This document shows positions 12,548 to 23,500 of a stretch of DNA of 64,000 bases, piece by piece (position 1 is the stretch's first letter; each line of letters starts with the position of its first letter). This DNA is from Himantopus leucocephalus (Eukaryota > Chordata > Aves > Charadriiformes > Recurvirostridae): assembly GCA_003993805.1 (NCBI GenBank), contig RSEF01000001.1, positions 189,950,493 to 190,014,492 on the forward strand, in the 5' to 3' direction. Below the pieces are notes generated by a model. It had not been told where the DNA came from, did no database searches, and worked only from the letters and a program-made list of their open reading frames with translations. The position numbers and the translations under genes are program-made.

Positions 12548-15500
12548 CTCCCACCCGCGGAGGTTTGTTCACGAATACCGACACCCCCTCGGCCGAGTCA
12601 CCTCGGCCCTCCCGCCCAGGGGTTTTTGCAGCGTTTGGGCCTCCTCCCGGGGTCGTGGCTGGGAAGGCAGAAAGTCTCCTTTGTGTGCTGCCCTCCCCTC
12701 CTTCTCTGCCCCTCGTAACCTCGTTGTAGTGGCCGCCATCCCAACGGCTGGCCTTGAACCGGGTTATTTTGGAGGGCCAGGCTGCCTGGAAGCCTGGGAG
12801 GTATTGCTGGAAGAGAGCAAAGTCTCTGTAAACTGGAGAGCTTTCAGCGGCTGTTTGTGCCCGGGCTGGTATTTAAGGAAACAACAGCAAACTTAGCAGT
12901 CAGGCTTTGAGCAAGCGGGGATGTCATCGGTGGCATTAATGCGTTTGTTGGTTTGGGTTTTTTTTTTTTTTCAGCAGTGGGTTATGTAAAACTTCCCAGC
13001 GCTATCGTGCCCGCTTAGAACAGTAAGCGTTTATTCCTGGCTTGGCTCCTTTTGCCAAAGGAGGTTTCAGGTCTTTTTGTAAAAAAATGTTCTTCTTCTT
13101 GTTATTCCCAGAAATTGTTCTTACATGAAGCTTTGCAAAAATTAAAAAAAAAAACCAAAAAACAAAACCAACAAAAAAATAACCAGCCAGAAACACTAAA
13201 CCCACATGGTCTGGGGCATTTACTTAGAAGGAAAACTGGTTAAACTGTCAAGGTTACAACCAATTAAAAAGACCATCTTACAGGGAAAAAAATTAGGCAG
13301 CTTCAATTAGAATCTCTGTTTATGTAATTACCCTTTAAAAATATTAATTATATTTTGGTATGTTTTAAAAGGATATTAATTTTGTAATAATATGGTTATC
13401 TGCCTGCCATCCCAGATGAAGAACGTGCTAGATACCCGCAGTAAAAGCAAGTGTGTGGAAAATAGTGTATAACGAGCCAATTAGAAAAGCTGTGTACTTA
13501 ACATATTTTATTTGGTCCCACATAAAGTAGGTGACTATGTGACTGTGACGGAGGATCCCAAGCAGCCTGTCTTTGACTTGTCACAAGCCTTGCTGAAGCT
13601 GACGGACGTGATAGCTCTTTCCTTTCAGGCTAAAGGAGGGAACAAGAGAGTGGATAATTTCTTGGAAGAGAGTAACCTGGATGATGGCCTAATTTGGGGA
13701 TGAATAATTAGAAGAAAAAAAATATGTGGTAGGCTTAGGAAGCCTCCTGAGATAAAAATAGGAAAAGCGAGGAGACTATTAAAGCATAGCGTATGCTTCC
13801 CTAGTTCTTCTTAGCTGAGCATCAGTTTATGGCCACTGTTTTTATAGATGGTGGTTGTTTTCGGTGTTGTTTTGTTAATCTGTTTAGATGTATGGTCTGT
13901 AATAAGTCTTTTTGTAGAAGGAATATCTTTATATCTCACTCTTTTGTTCCGGCATGCTTCTGATGATGTCAGTCACCTGGGTCACTGATAGCAGTATGTG
14001 TATTTTCCACGTGCTGTACCCGATTCGCTGTTCTTTCTGCTGTATGGTGTAGTACTGCTGTATTCGGTATCTGATATTTTCAGAGCAGAAGTACTGTTGA
14101 CAAGGGTGGCCAACTTGACTTTGGGCTGCTGCATCCTTTTCAGAGCCTGGTTGTACCACAGCATGTATTCAGTACTTTTTATAACTAGCTGAAACCTTGA
14201 CTTTATGAACTCTAGTTTTCTGTCTAAGCAAAAGGCATGTTATGCCTCCAGTTGGGCTGAGTGATAAACAGATGTGTCTCCGAGATGGTCGGGCAAATAT
14301 TGTGCTAGGTGGACCTTTGGTCTGAAGCAGTAAGGCTGTTCTTGACAGCTAAAGGTCTCTGTTTCCTCCTAGTCCAAATACTGGAAGGGATGCTGTCTGA
14401 AAATAGACAAATTGCAAATAAGAGGCAGGGGTTCGATATGCATTTAGGCATGTGTCTGTATTAAAAATCTGTGTAAAAGCAGCAAAAAAAAGGAAAGCAA
14501 AGAGGCAATAAAAGAAACGCTTGTAGACTAGCTGGGAGAGAATAAACAAAGAAATGAGCTTTTGGGGGAGGCAGAGCTCTAGTTGAAAGTGAGGTTTGGG
14601 AGCGCAGTCAAGAAAACTTCTTGTCATTTAATCCCACTGTGCTGGGCAAAACAAAGCTCTTTCTACAGGCTTTGTTAATAAACGGGACTGTATTCGAGAC
14701 GCGTATGATTCTGTCACCAGTTTTTCCTTCAAACAGAAAGAATTCAGGAGTCTGTTGACAAACTGTTTGGGTTGAAAGGGGGGAGCAATATTAAAGCGAT
14801 ATATACGTTATAACAAGCTTGCCATGTTGCCGTGTCTGTCACTTTACTCACTGACCTGTCAATGTCACTTGGTATACATAGAAGTTGTGGTATGGTGCTT
14901 GCAGATCGCTAAACCTGGTTAGGGCCCCCTGAGCGAAAAAGGGCCTCTGTGTGGGCAGGGACAAGCACATTGTAAGGCCTGGAGCCTGTTTTGTCTGAGG
15001 AGCCATTTCTTTGCCTCCAGTTTCTAAAGCAGTTGGCAGCTTAGGGTTGCCAGGTTTTAAAGTACAGGACTGCCACATCTGTACCAAAGTCCTGAAGCCT
15101 CACTGTACTTCTCCTGTCACTCTTTCCTTCTGCACCCACCGTCCCTGTGGGCTGCCGTGGCGGCTGAGGAAGGCAGTGGCACCCTGCCTCAAGCAGCCTC
15201 CATCCCCTAACCCCTGGTCCTCGCCAGCTCCATAGGCAGCTGCTTTGGCCACACAGGTTTTAAGGCATCAAAGCAAACCCTGAGGGAGGTGGAAGCACAG
15301 ATGTCTTCCCATCCTTCATAACTCAATTCCCATACTGCGTTCTAAAAACATACAGTAAATATGGGGAAAGAGTGTATCTTATACGTTTTGAATACGAGAT
15401 GCATGGGCTAGGTCCTGTGGTTGATGGTATATCTGGCAACCCTGCTGACAGTACAGAGTCCAGCCCTTGTCTTGGCCGTGTGGTCCCTGCCTGCTCTGCT

Positions 15501-17139
15501 GCCTGGCAGGGAGGGCTGAGAGTGTGTTACAGTCTCTGTTTTCACACTTAGACCTAAGTTAAAGAACTCACCGTAAAGGCGTAATGAAAACTGAATCATG
15601 TTCGCATTTAATCAGAGGATTTAATGTAAGAACTATTACTGGCTGGAGTAGAAGCTGATTTGATTTTCCTTGGCCTACCCTCTTACTTTAAAATCAATTT
15701 TTGAGTGCATGGGCTGCCTACAGTTTTCATGTTCTTATCAGCTTCTCAGTTGTCCTCCTTGGGTTACCTTCCCAAGATTTTTAAGTATCAGATTGCATAT
15801 TTAGAGTCCCAGTGCAAGGATAATTTTATTATTTCCTTTCACTGAGGTTTAAGTCATAGTGGCAGAAGAGTGAGGTGTGCTGGGGACGACGTCTGGACGG
15901 CGGCGTGGCACAGCGCAGCACGGCACAGCAGGCTCAGGGCCGGGGAAGTGCCTCGGAGGTTTCAGGGTGCCGTTTGCTGTGGCCCCTTTGTAGATTGGAT
16001 CAGCTCTGGGGTGAGTCCTGTTCTTTGGAAGAGCCTTTTAATCTGTCTGCTTTGCCTTCTGTCCCGGGGGACAGAGCAGAGACAGAATCTGTCCTCAGAT
16101 CTAAACAAGCCATTAGTTGTCATTTCTGCGCTGATGAGGTTTGATCCAAATCCTCCCTATCAGTCTCATTTTCAGTCCTTTGGAATATTTACCTCACCAA
16201 ACTCCACTGATATTATGTGTGCCAAACGCCAAATTTTTACCTTTTTAAAATCCTGTTGAATGACAGTAGCTGGGAAGAAAGAAACTCAGCACACAGTGGG
16301 TTTTAAAGCATTTACAGCAGAGCTGGATTTGCACAAATATAAAAGAGGTGGGGAAAGTTACTGGAATAAAGCAAACTTCAGAAGAAAGAATGACTTTCTA
16401 GTCCAAATGGTGCACATAAGGGAAATGTAAAACAGTCTCAAGCAGCATAATTTTTCGTCTTAGATGTTTGAATACATTTCCCTCCTATAGCATATATAGC
16501 AAAGAGTAAATACATTGATTTTTTAGGTGATTAGAGGTATAAAAAACCAATGTTACTTAAGTCTTTTTAAAATGCAAATATAATTAGGGAGGTAGTTGTA
16601 TAATCTGTTTAATATTATCTATTAAAATGTGCATATACATAGTATGTTTTAAAATATACCTTATTAGGAAGCTACAGCCTATTAGCGTAATGATAATCTG
16701 AATTATGCTTATTAATATTTTATAACTGATGTTTGTCTTTAGTAGCATAGTAATAATTCATTTTAAATATAATTAAATAGTGAGCTTTGACATAAAGTGG
16801 AACTTAACCTTGTTTTATGCAAACTTCTCTGAAATTAGCCTTTGAATAACCAAATTTGAAACGACTTGTATTTTCAGCCCGTGTTTTCGGAAAATACATG
16901 GAAAAGTGTATGTGATAGAACAGCTTAGAAGTTGGTAATAGAAGTGAAATATTCCTGTTTGTTGTTACTCTTGCCATTTCTCCCAAAGTGTTGCTGAGTG
17001 CGTTACTGTTGAGGAAAATAGCGAAAATGAAGACCTATTTTTAGGGTTGTGTTCCCTGTTTTTTATTTTGGGGCTTGCATTTCACAAAGCCGAGCAAAGC
17101 GTGCCATTACTGACGGCGTTGCTGATGTGGTGGTGGCAG

Positions 17140-17600
17140 ACCTTTGCTGAGGGTACCCCGTGCCCCCGCGGGCTGGCTGTGCTGCGGAGGGCTGACCAGC
17201 CGGCCGGCCGTGCGGGCCTGAGCCGAAGCTGGAGCATGCCGGGAGTCCTGTTTTTTAACAGGCATTCTGGGACTGGGAGTTTTTCTGCCCTACTTCCCGT
17301 CTGCCATGGCCTCCTGTTTTGAGGCAGGATCTGTCCGGTGCCGATGTGTGCAGACGGTGAGTGCCAAAGCTCCTCGGTGGGTGCTGGGGAGCAGAGCCCC
17401 CCGTGCTCCGCACAGCCACCCTCCGCTGCTGCTGCACGACCTTCGCCCGCTCCTGGCTGCTCCTGCCCGCTCCTGCCATCCCCGTCCACCCGTAACCCCT
17501 GCAATGGGGGAGGGCTGCCAGGGGGACTTCGTGCACGGCTTTCGGGGGGTTTGCTCGGGGTAGCTGCAGTGGGAGGCAGAAGTGTATGAAAGGTGGCATC
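17140..17600. other. GC-rich block with candidate 5' exon donor
   Basis: A local rise in GC content with CCGCGG and GGCCGGCCG stands out from its AT-rich surroundings. It carries a strong plus-strand splice donor at 17357 (CAGACG|GTGAGT). It could be an alternative MTRF1 first exon or promoter, or a chance GC patch. Open frames on both strands have no recognisable product. Confidence 0.3.
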
Positions 17601-18312
17601 GGAGGCACAGCCTTGAGCTGTTCCTCTTACAGCGTGCTTTGAAGTATGTGCTCCTTCCGTGTACCTACATATTCTTACGTGTCTGAATTCATTTGCATGG
17701 GGTTAATAATACCTTTGATTGTTAGAAATGATTTTTAAAACCTCTTAAAATGGTCACAATATTGATAACTGTTTCTTGTCTGGAAATGTTTTTTTTTTGT
17801 TATATAAGTAACATAACTAAGTTATACTGTAATAAGACAATTACGGTTGTCACTTTTACTGGTTTTGATTTGTGATGTGCACGGGGTAATTTTGTCACAA
17901 AAAATTATTAAAATCTGGTTTGAAAAGCAGTTAATAGGTCATCTGCTGCTCACAGCTCTGTAAAAGTTTTATGTATGCTTATTTCTGCACAAATGTAACG
18001 CAGCAGCATTTCTCTGAAAAGGGGATACCCTTTTTATTTAGCATAGCAAAGTTATTTTGAAATTTCTGATTTCGTTGTAATGCCATTACTTAGGTTTTTT
18101 TAAGCATTTAAAAGCAAGAATTTTATTTTTGAGAGCTTGGGCAGAACTATAGTACAAATCTGTTATTATTTGTGTACATCACTTCTTAACTACACCAGTG
18201 AAAAATTAGTTAGATGGTTATGATTAATATAATATAATTAATTAAAATATAACATTAATATTTTAAAAATGAGTTAATAATGGTTAGCACTTGACCAAAC
18301 CCCCACCCCTCA

Positions 18313-18441
18313 AAGTGTTCAAGGCCAGGCTGGATGGGGCTTTGAGCAACCTGGTCTAGCGGGAGGTGTCCCTGCCCATGGCAGGGGGGTTGGAATTAGA
18401 TGATCTTTAGGGTCCCTTCCAACCCAAACCATTTTATGATG
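18313..18441 (+). mobile_element. CR1 LINE 3' end
   Basis: Sense-orientation CR1 tail: GTTCAAGGCCAGGCTGGATG, GGGCTTTGAGCAACCTGGTC, CCCTGCCCATGGCAGGGGGG, then TTAGATGATCTTTAGGGTCC, CTTCCAACCCAAACCATTTT and ATGATG. It is very like the copy at 29003-29265, so both probably belong to the same young subfamily. Confidence 0.93.
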
Positions 18442-20054
18442 ACCATACAGGCCTGGAGCAACTCCAGTACCATCAGCAGAATTAGATCTTTTGGAATTGA
18501 GTCTAGGCGTGCCTCTGAGCAACTAAGTCCAAGGTTGTAGATCATGAGCCTGATTTGTGCCTTTTGCTGTGTTGGTGGTGAAGGGAACATGATCCCTCTG
18601 CTACAACCAGGTTTAGTCACTAGAACAATCCATGAAGGGTATCAGTGACTTTCGGTAAATTACAGCAGTCCTGAAGTTGCTGCTGAGGGTTCAACAGCAC
18701 CTCCTGGTCGGGGAACCTGGGGAAGGTGCAGAAGTACAATAAAGGTCCTTCCTGTCTTCTGTAGGTAGTAAAACAGACATCCAGGCAAGCAAGACGCAGT
18801 ACTTCTGGTTTTACTGCATATTGCTCTTTTGTCATTGTGGACAAATGGATGAAAGTAGATAGGTGAGGATAATGGGTGAGTTGAATAGTTAGTAATGAGT
18901 AATTGCTTAGTAAAATGCCTGAAGATCCACAGAAGGTGTTGTCACTGATGAGTAAAAAATAATTATGTCAAAAAACTGAAGTGCATGTTTCAAGGAGATC
19001 CTGTTGCAAAGGTTTCATGCTCTCATTTTCTCTGAATCCACTGTTTTTGTAAAAATCAGTAGACAGATGGGATTGTGGCACTGGCAGCGATACTAAGAAG
19101 CGCTTCTTTATTTGTTAAACATTTTCTGTGTGAGTAGTCCTAGAATAAAAATGATTTCACTTTAGTCCTCTTGGTAGACCCTTGCACTCCAATATAAATT
19201 TTTAGAGTACAGTAAGAATTCATAGCATAGTTTGCAATGTTGGTGATATAAAATGAAGAGGAAAAGATCTTTCCTAGAGCAACACTGATGCTATGGGGAG
19301 CCTTTGAGCTGCAAAACTGCAGGCCAAGCGTCTCAGAAAAATACAGCAGTTTTATTTCAGAGTACCAGCTTCGTACTCACTTTTTGGCTAGAAAATGTTT
19401 ATAACACTTATATGTAAATCTGTCATGGGAAGGAGTACATGGGACATAAAGCACTGCACCTATGTCTTACACAGCACATATATGGGTGAGTAATTTCTTG
19501 CAAGTGTATTGTAGTCCCATTGACTGATCTGCTGCAAGGTCACCTCAGTGTTACTAATGTCCTTCTGCCAAAGTTATATCTTGTTATGGTAGTGGGTATA
19601 ATTTTGCACATTAGTTCTGCACATTTCATACATTCTCTGTATATAATTCTGCACCTCTAGTATAGATTTGTCTTCTCTGACCAACATTTTTCGTTCACTG
19701 GTAAGGCATGAAAAGGTTGGATTTTTCCAATGAGATGTATGGCAAAACAAAGCTGTTGTCTGTAAAGCCACATCTACAGTAGCTTTTCCACAACATACAT
19801 AAACTGATGAGGTGAGGGAAGAGATCTTTTCCAACTCTCAGTCAGTATAATGGTGCTGATAAGAGTTTCTGTTTCAAACCAGGAGTTTTTTCTTGGTTTT
19901 GTCCACGACAGTTGCATTTGTGTTGGTGTAATCAAGAACAGGATTTGGGCCTGATACAGTTCTTGTGTTTGTTTGTTTTGGGTTTTTTTTAATAGACAGC
20001 TCTCTTTTTCTAGAAAATAACAGTTTTCCATGTACTGTCTACTTTTAATTTCAG

Positions 20055-20513
20055 GTGGTGGAAAAGTAAGAAACAAAATGAAACCTTTCCGAAGTGTCTG
20101 TCTTTTTAAGAGCTTGCTTGCCAGTTCCTACTGTCACGGTCAACTTCACAGCTGTCTTCTCCCTCCTGTTGCAAAGAAGCTAAGTTATGTGGTGGGACTG
20201 CACAACTGTGGATTTTGGAGGCCAAAATCTTTATTGGACACAGCTAGATTCACTCTGTCTTTTAACAGTTGGCATAGGAAAAAACATCAGGATTCTCGAG
20301 CATTGTGGAAGCATGAGGCTGTGCAGAAGTATCTGGAGACTCTAAGCAAGGAATATCAGCAGGTTAGTCGTCTGTTAAATGCTGACTCAGTAAATGACTT
20401 TGAGCAAAGAACCCTGAGGAGAAGATGTGCAGATCTGTCCCCCATTGCAGCTGCATTTCAAGAAATCAAAGAGGCTGAAAGAGAAGTTCAAGAGTTAGAA
20501 GCTATGTGCAGAG
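20055..20513 (+). CDS. MTRF1: MTRF1 coding exon 1 (start codon at 20078)
   Basis: The acceptor is TTTAATTTCAG before 20055 and the donor is GAG|GTAAGG after 20513. Bases 20055-20077 are 5' UTR. The ATG at 20078 gives [20 protein letters not shown]. An in-frame ATG further upstream at 20030 is excluded because it lies in the intron before the acceptor. The exon supplies the presumptive mitochondrial presequence and the first helices, including [20 protein letters not shown], which aligns with human MLWKHKALQKYMENLSKEYQ. It ends in phase 1. Confidence 0.93.
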
Positions 20514-23500
20514 GTAAGGACGACACATCTACTTACTTGTTTCAAAACAGTAGCTTTGCTTGCGATAAACTTCATTGCCCAGCCTACGAGGAAAGCTTTT
20601 GAATAAGTTAAGCTACCCCTGGAACACCCTGGTCCTGCCTGCTTGGAGAGCTTGTGTGCTGCTAGGGCTTTCTGCATCCAAGCACATCGATTTTTCATCT
20701 TGCCTCGCTTCAGTTTGAGGTCTAAATACAGTCAAATTGGGAGAGTAGGGATCGTCTGGAATCTCAGGGCTATCCATCTAGCAGAAATAGTTTGGAAATG
20801 TTTGTTTTAAGGTTTTTTGATAGAACCGAGAGCAGTGTGAACTGAAGGAAAAAAATTTAGTGAGCCTAATACACTTGATAGATGCAGACTTCACCCGTGT
20901 TATTTAAAATGGGATTCCATCTAGCCAGTTCATTGATTCTTATTGGGCAAATTACATGAACTTTCATTAGGCCCTGCATTGTCAGCTTCCAATTTAAATG
21001 GCAAAAGCTAATATTTCTTTGAAAGTATTTGACAAGTCCTTCAAGAAATAAAAATTGCTGGTTGTCGAAGAAGCTGCTGCTTTTCAATACTCTGCTACGG
21101 TAGAAGTTGGGGTAAAAAAGAATTTAAAAGTGTTGTTCTTTTTGATACCATTCAGGAATAAGAGTACAGAGGGACTAAAAGAATTTGCAAAATATGTAAC
21201 GGTGCAACATTTTGACAAAAAAAAATTGGTAGAAGGGAGAGGAGCTGCACACAGTAGAAAGGAAACAATGTCATCCATTCTGCTACATGGTATTAAGCTA
21301 TGAGAGGAGGTATTAAGCAGAGAGAGGGAAACATTGGCCTGGAGAGAACAGGTTTTACACTGAAGAACTGCAGCAAGGGAAAAGCAGAGGATGGGAGAAG
21401 TGGGTAGCCAGCGGTGTAAATGGAGGAGGGTGAAAGTTCATGGTGCTTTCCAGAGAGAACCAAGGGTTGTTGACGAAACAGTAAAAGCTGTATTGAAAGA
21501 AAGCTGGTAAAATGTTTAGAAAGGTAGAAAACTTTTGTATTCTTTAGTTTTAGAAATAAATAGATGTTTGTGCTTTTGGAAAAAACGGTAGTTTTTGAAA
21601 ATGTTTTAATCTCCAACCCTCTCCAGTTCTCTGCTCCGGAGAAAGAGGAAAAGGAGTGAAGGTGAGGAGGGACAAAAATTTAACGCTGAAAAAGAAACGT
21701 TCTTGGTGGTATTAGAAAGTGTTAAGAAAACACTGGAAAATTCATACTTCAACTTAAAAAGGCTTTTTTTTGGATCAAGTAAATATAATGAAGAATTTTT
21801 CTAATTCCGTAAATTATGATGTGGATGAATGGAGTGAGTTCTAGTTGAAAGAAGGGAAAAGAAAAAAATGAAAGAAAATTACAGCCAACAAGTTAATTAA
21901 ATGGAGCCAAATTATTCTCTGTACTCTTTATCATGTGGCCAATTTAAAACACAGATCTTCTCTTCATATGACTGCTCTTTGTGTTCTGTTTAGCTGCTTA
22001 ACTGACCCTCTTCTCTGCAGTACCTGAATTCCTCACAATCACTATAAGATTTTATATTTGCAACACTCAGTGAAGCAGAAAAATCTTATTTCCTGGTTTG
22101 CCACTTGTGATGTGAATCACGGGGCAGATTAAGTGAATTCTTAAAGGTCAAGTTTGCAGGGAGGTAGGAATGGGACTCCAGTCCTCTGAATCTCAAGCTT
22201 GTTGGTCACCACCAGCCGTTCTTTCATCTCTGCTGACAGTAGTTAATTTGATGCTGTTTATCTAACTAATCAATAATGATGCTTTTTGGACCAGCTAGAA
22301 ACTTTTGATTCAGTACAAGATTTGGGTTGGAGTTGTGACATACTGGTAAGGAAATTTATGCAGTTCTTGCCTTACGTACAGGGGATGCCAGGTTCAAGTG
22401 TTGATCTGACATCTTTTATTTAAGGAAAAAAAACCCAGAGCATAAATTAAAAACTGTCATATGGAGGAACGGCTGCTGTCTTTGCCCGGTATATGAAGCT
22501 GATTCAACATCCCAGCCCATTTAATTTGTAAGACTCACTGCTGAAGCCACCAGTAAGTGTGTGTGTGTGTGTTAGCTGCTGTGAACGGGAACCAGGCTCC
22601 AGAAACCCAGAGATGTGGAGTCTGCGGTCCTTGCGCCCACCTTTGAGATACCCAATTCCTGCCGCAGAATCCAGAGCTCGGGCAACTGGTCATGCAAGGC
22701 GAGGAGATGCATTCAGCTATTGAGTGTCCGGTTTTATGCTGCACCTGAGGCAAACCTGTGGTTTCCATGCTTGCCAAAAGTCATAGGGCTTTCTCTTCCT
22801 CTTTATTGCTTTCATCTCTTGCTGCCATTCCCAGCTGTTAATTTGTGCAGGTAATTGTTCAGTTGTAAATTAAATCTATTTCAACTTGGCATGGTAAAAT
22901 ACATGCATTTATTTAACCAGACCTGGTTTTTTTGTTTGATGAGTTGAATTGGTTTACGTTCTGATGAGATGAGTGACAGAGCCACTCCTCAGCTGGTAGA
23001 ACAGTGGGAAGAAAGATGAAAAGGAGAGGGTGCTCCCGATTTTGGCAATGGCGGGTTTTCTTTAATTATTGTAAACATGAGCCTCCATAGCTGAAAAGGT
23101 TTGGAGCTTCTGCTAGCTTTACCTGAGATTGTTTCCTAGCTTGGTAATAAGCTCTAAAATGTGGGCAGGGGCAATCTAATCACAGAATCATCAAATAATT
23201 CAGTTTAAAGGGGTCCTCTGAAGGTCATATGGTCTGATGTCCACCTCAAAGCAGGACCAGTTAAAGCCAGGTTGCCCAGGGCCTTGTCCAATTGAGTTTG
23301 GAATATATCCTGGGCTAGAGATCCTACAACCTCTCAGACGCCCTGTTACAGTGTCTGACCACCCTTAGGGTGAAAACAGTTTTCCAAATATCTAATCAGA
23401 ATTTCCCATATTCCAGCTTATGTCTCCTTTTATCATGATATACAGAGTCTGTCTCCGTCTTTTCGATGTCTTTCTGTTAGGTAGTTGTACACAACAATAA

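Larger units (their letters stand above)
11130..12720. promoter_or_regulatory. CpG-island promoter of NAA16, probably shared with MTRF1
   Basis: Very GC-rich and CpG-dense DNA stands out sharply from the AT-rich flanks. It contains NAA16 coding exon 1 on the minus strand, and MTRF1 lies downstream on the plus strand, so a divergent promoter is likely. I see no TATA box in the expected place. Candidate elements are an NF-Y CCAAT box (12137-12146), YY1-like AAAATGGCAGCC (12244-12255) and GATGGCGGC on the minus strand near 12731-12740, plus G-runs. Long overlapping ORFs in several frames here reflect GC-driven lack of stop codons and are not genes. The MTRF1 start site within the island is not proven. 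Confidence 0.85.
12950..20054 (+). other. MTRF1: Noncoding interval between the CpG island and the MTRF1 coding region (5' UTR/intron)
   Basis: Coding exon 1 of MTRF1 begins at a splice acceptor, so at least one noncoding exon must lie upstream, probably within or just right of the 11.1-12.7 kb island. I could not identify it with confidence. Strong plus-strand donors GTGAGT occur at 16011 and 17357 in GC-richer blocks and are candidates. Otherwise the interval is AT-rich and noncoding, with one CR1 copy (18313-18441), an A/T-rich tract around 16440-16800 and T-runs. Confidence 0.45.

Noticed and set aside
20030..20077. Upstream in-frame ATG as MTRF1 start
   Set aside because: It lies before the splice acceptor at 20053-20054 and so belongs to the intron. 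The ATG at 20078 gives a basic presequence-like N-terminus.
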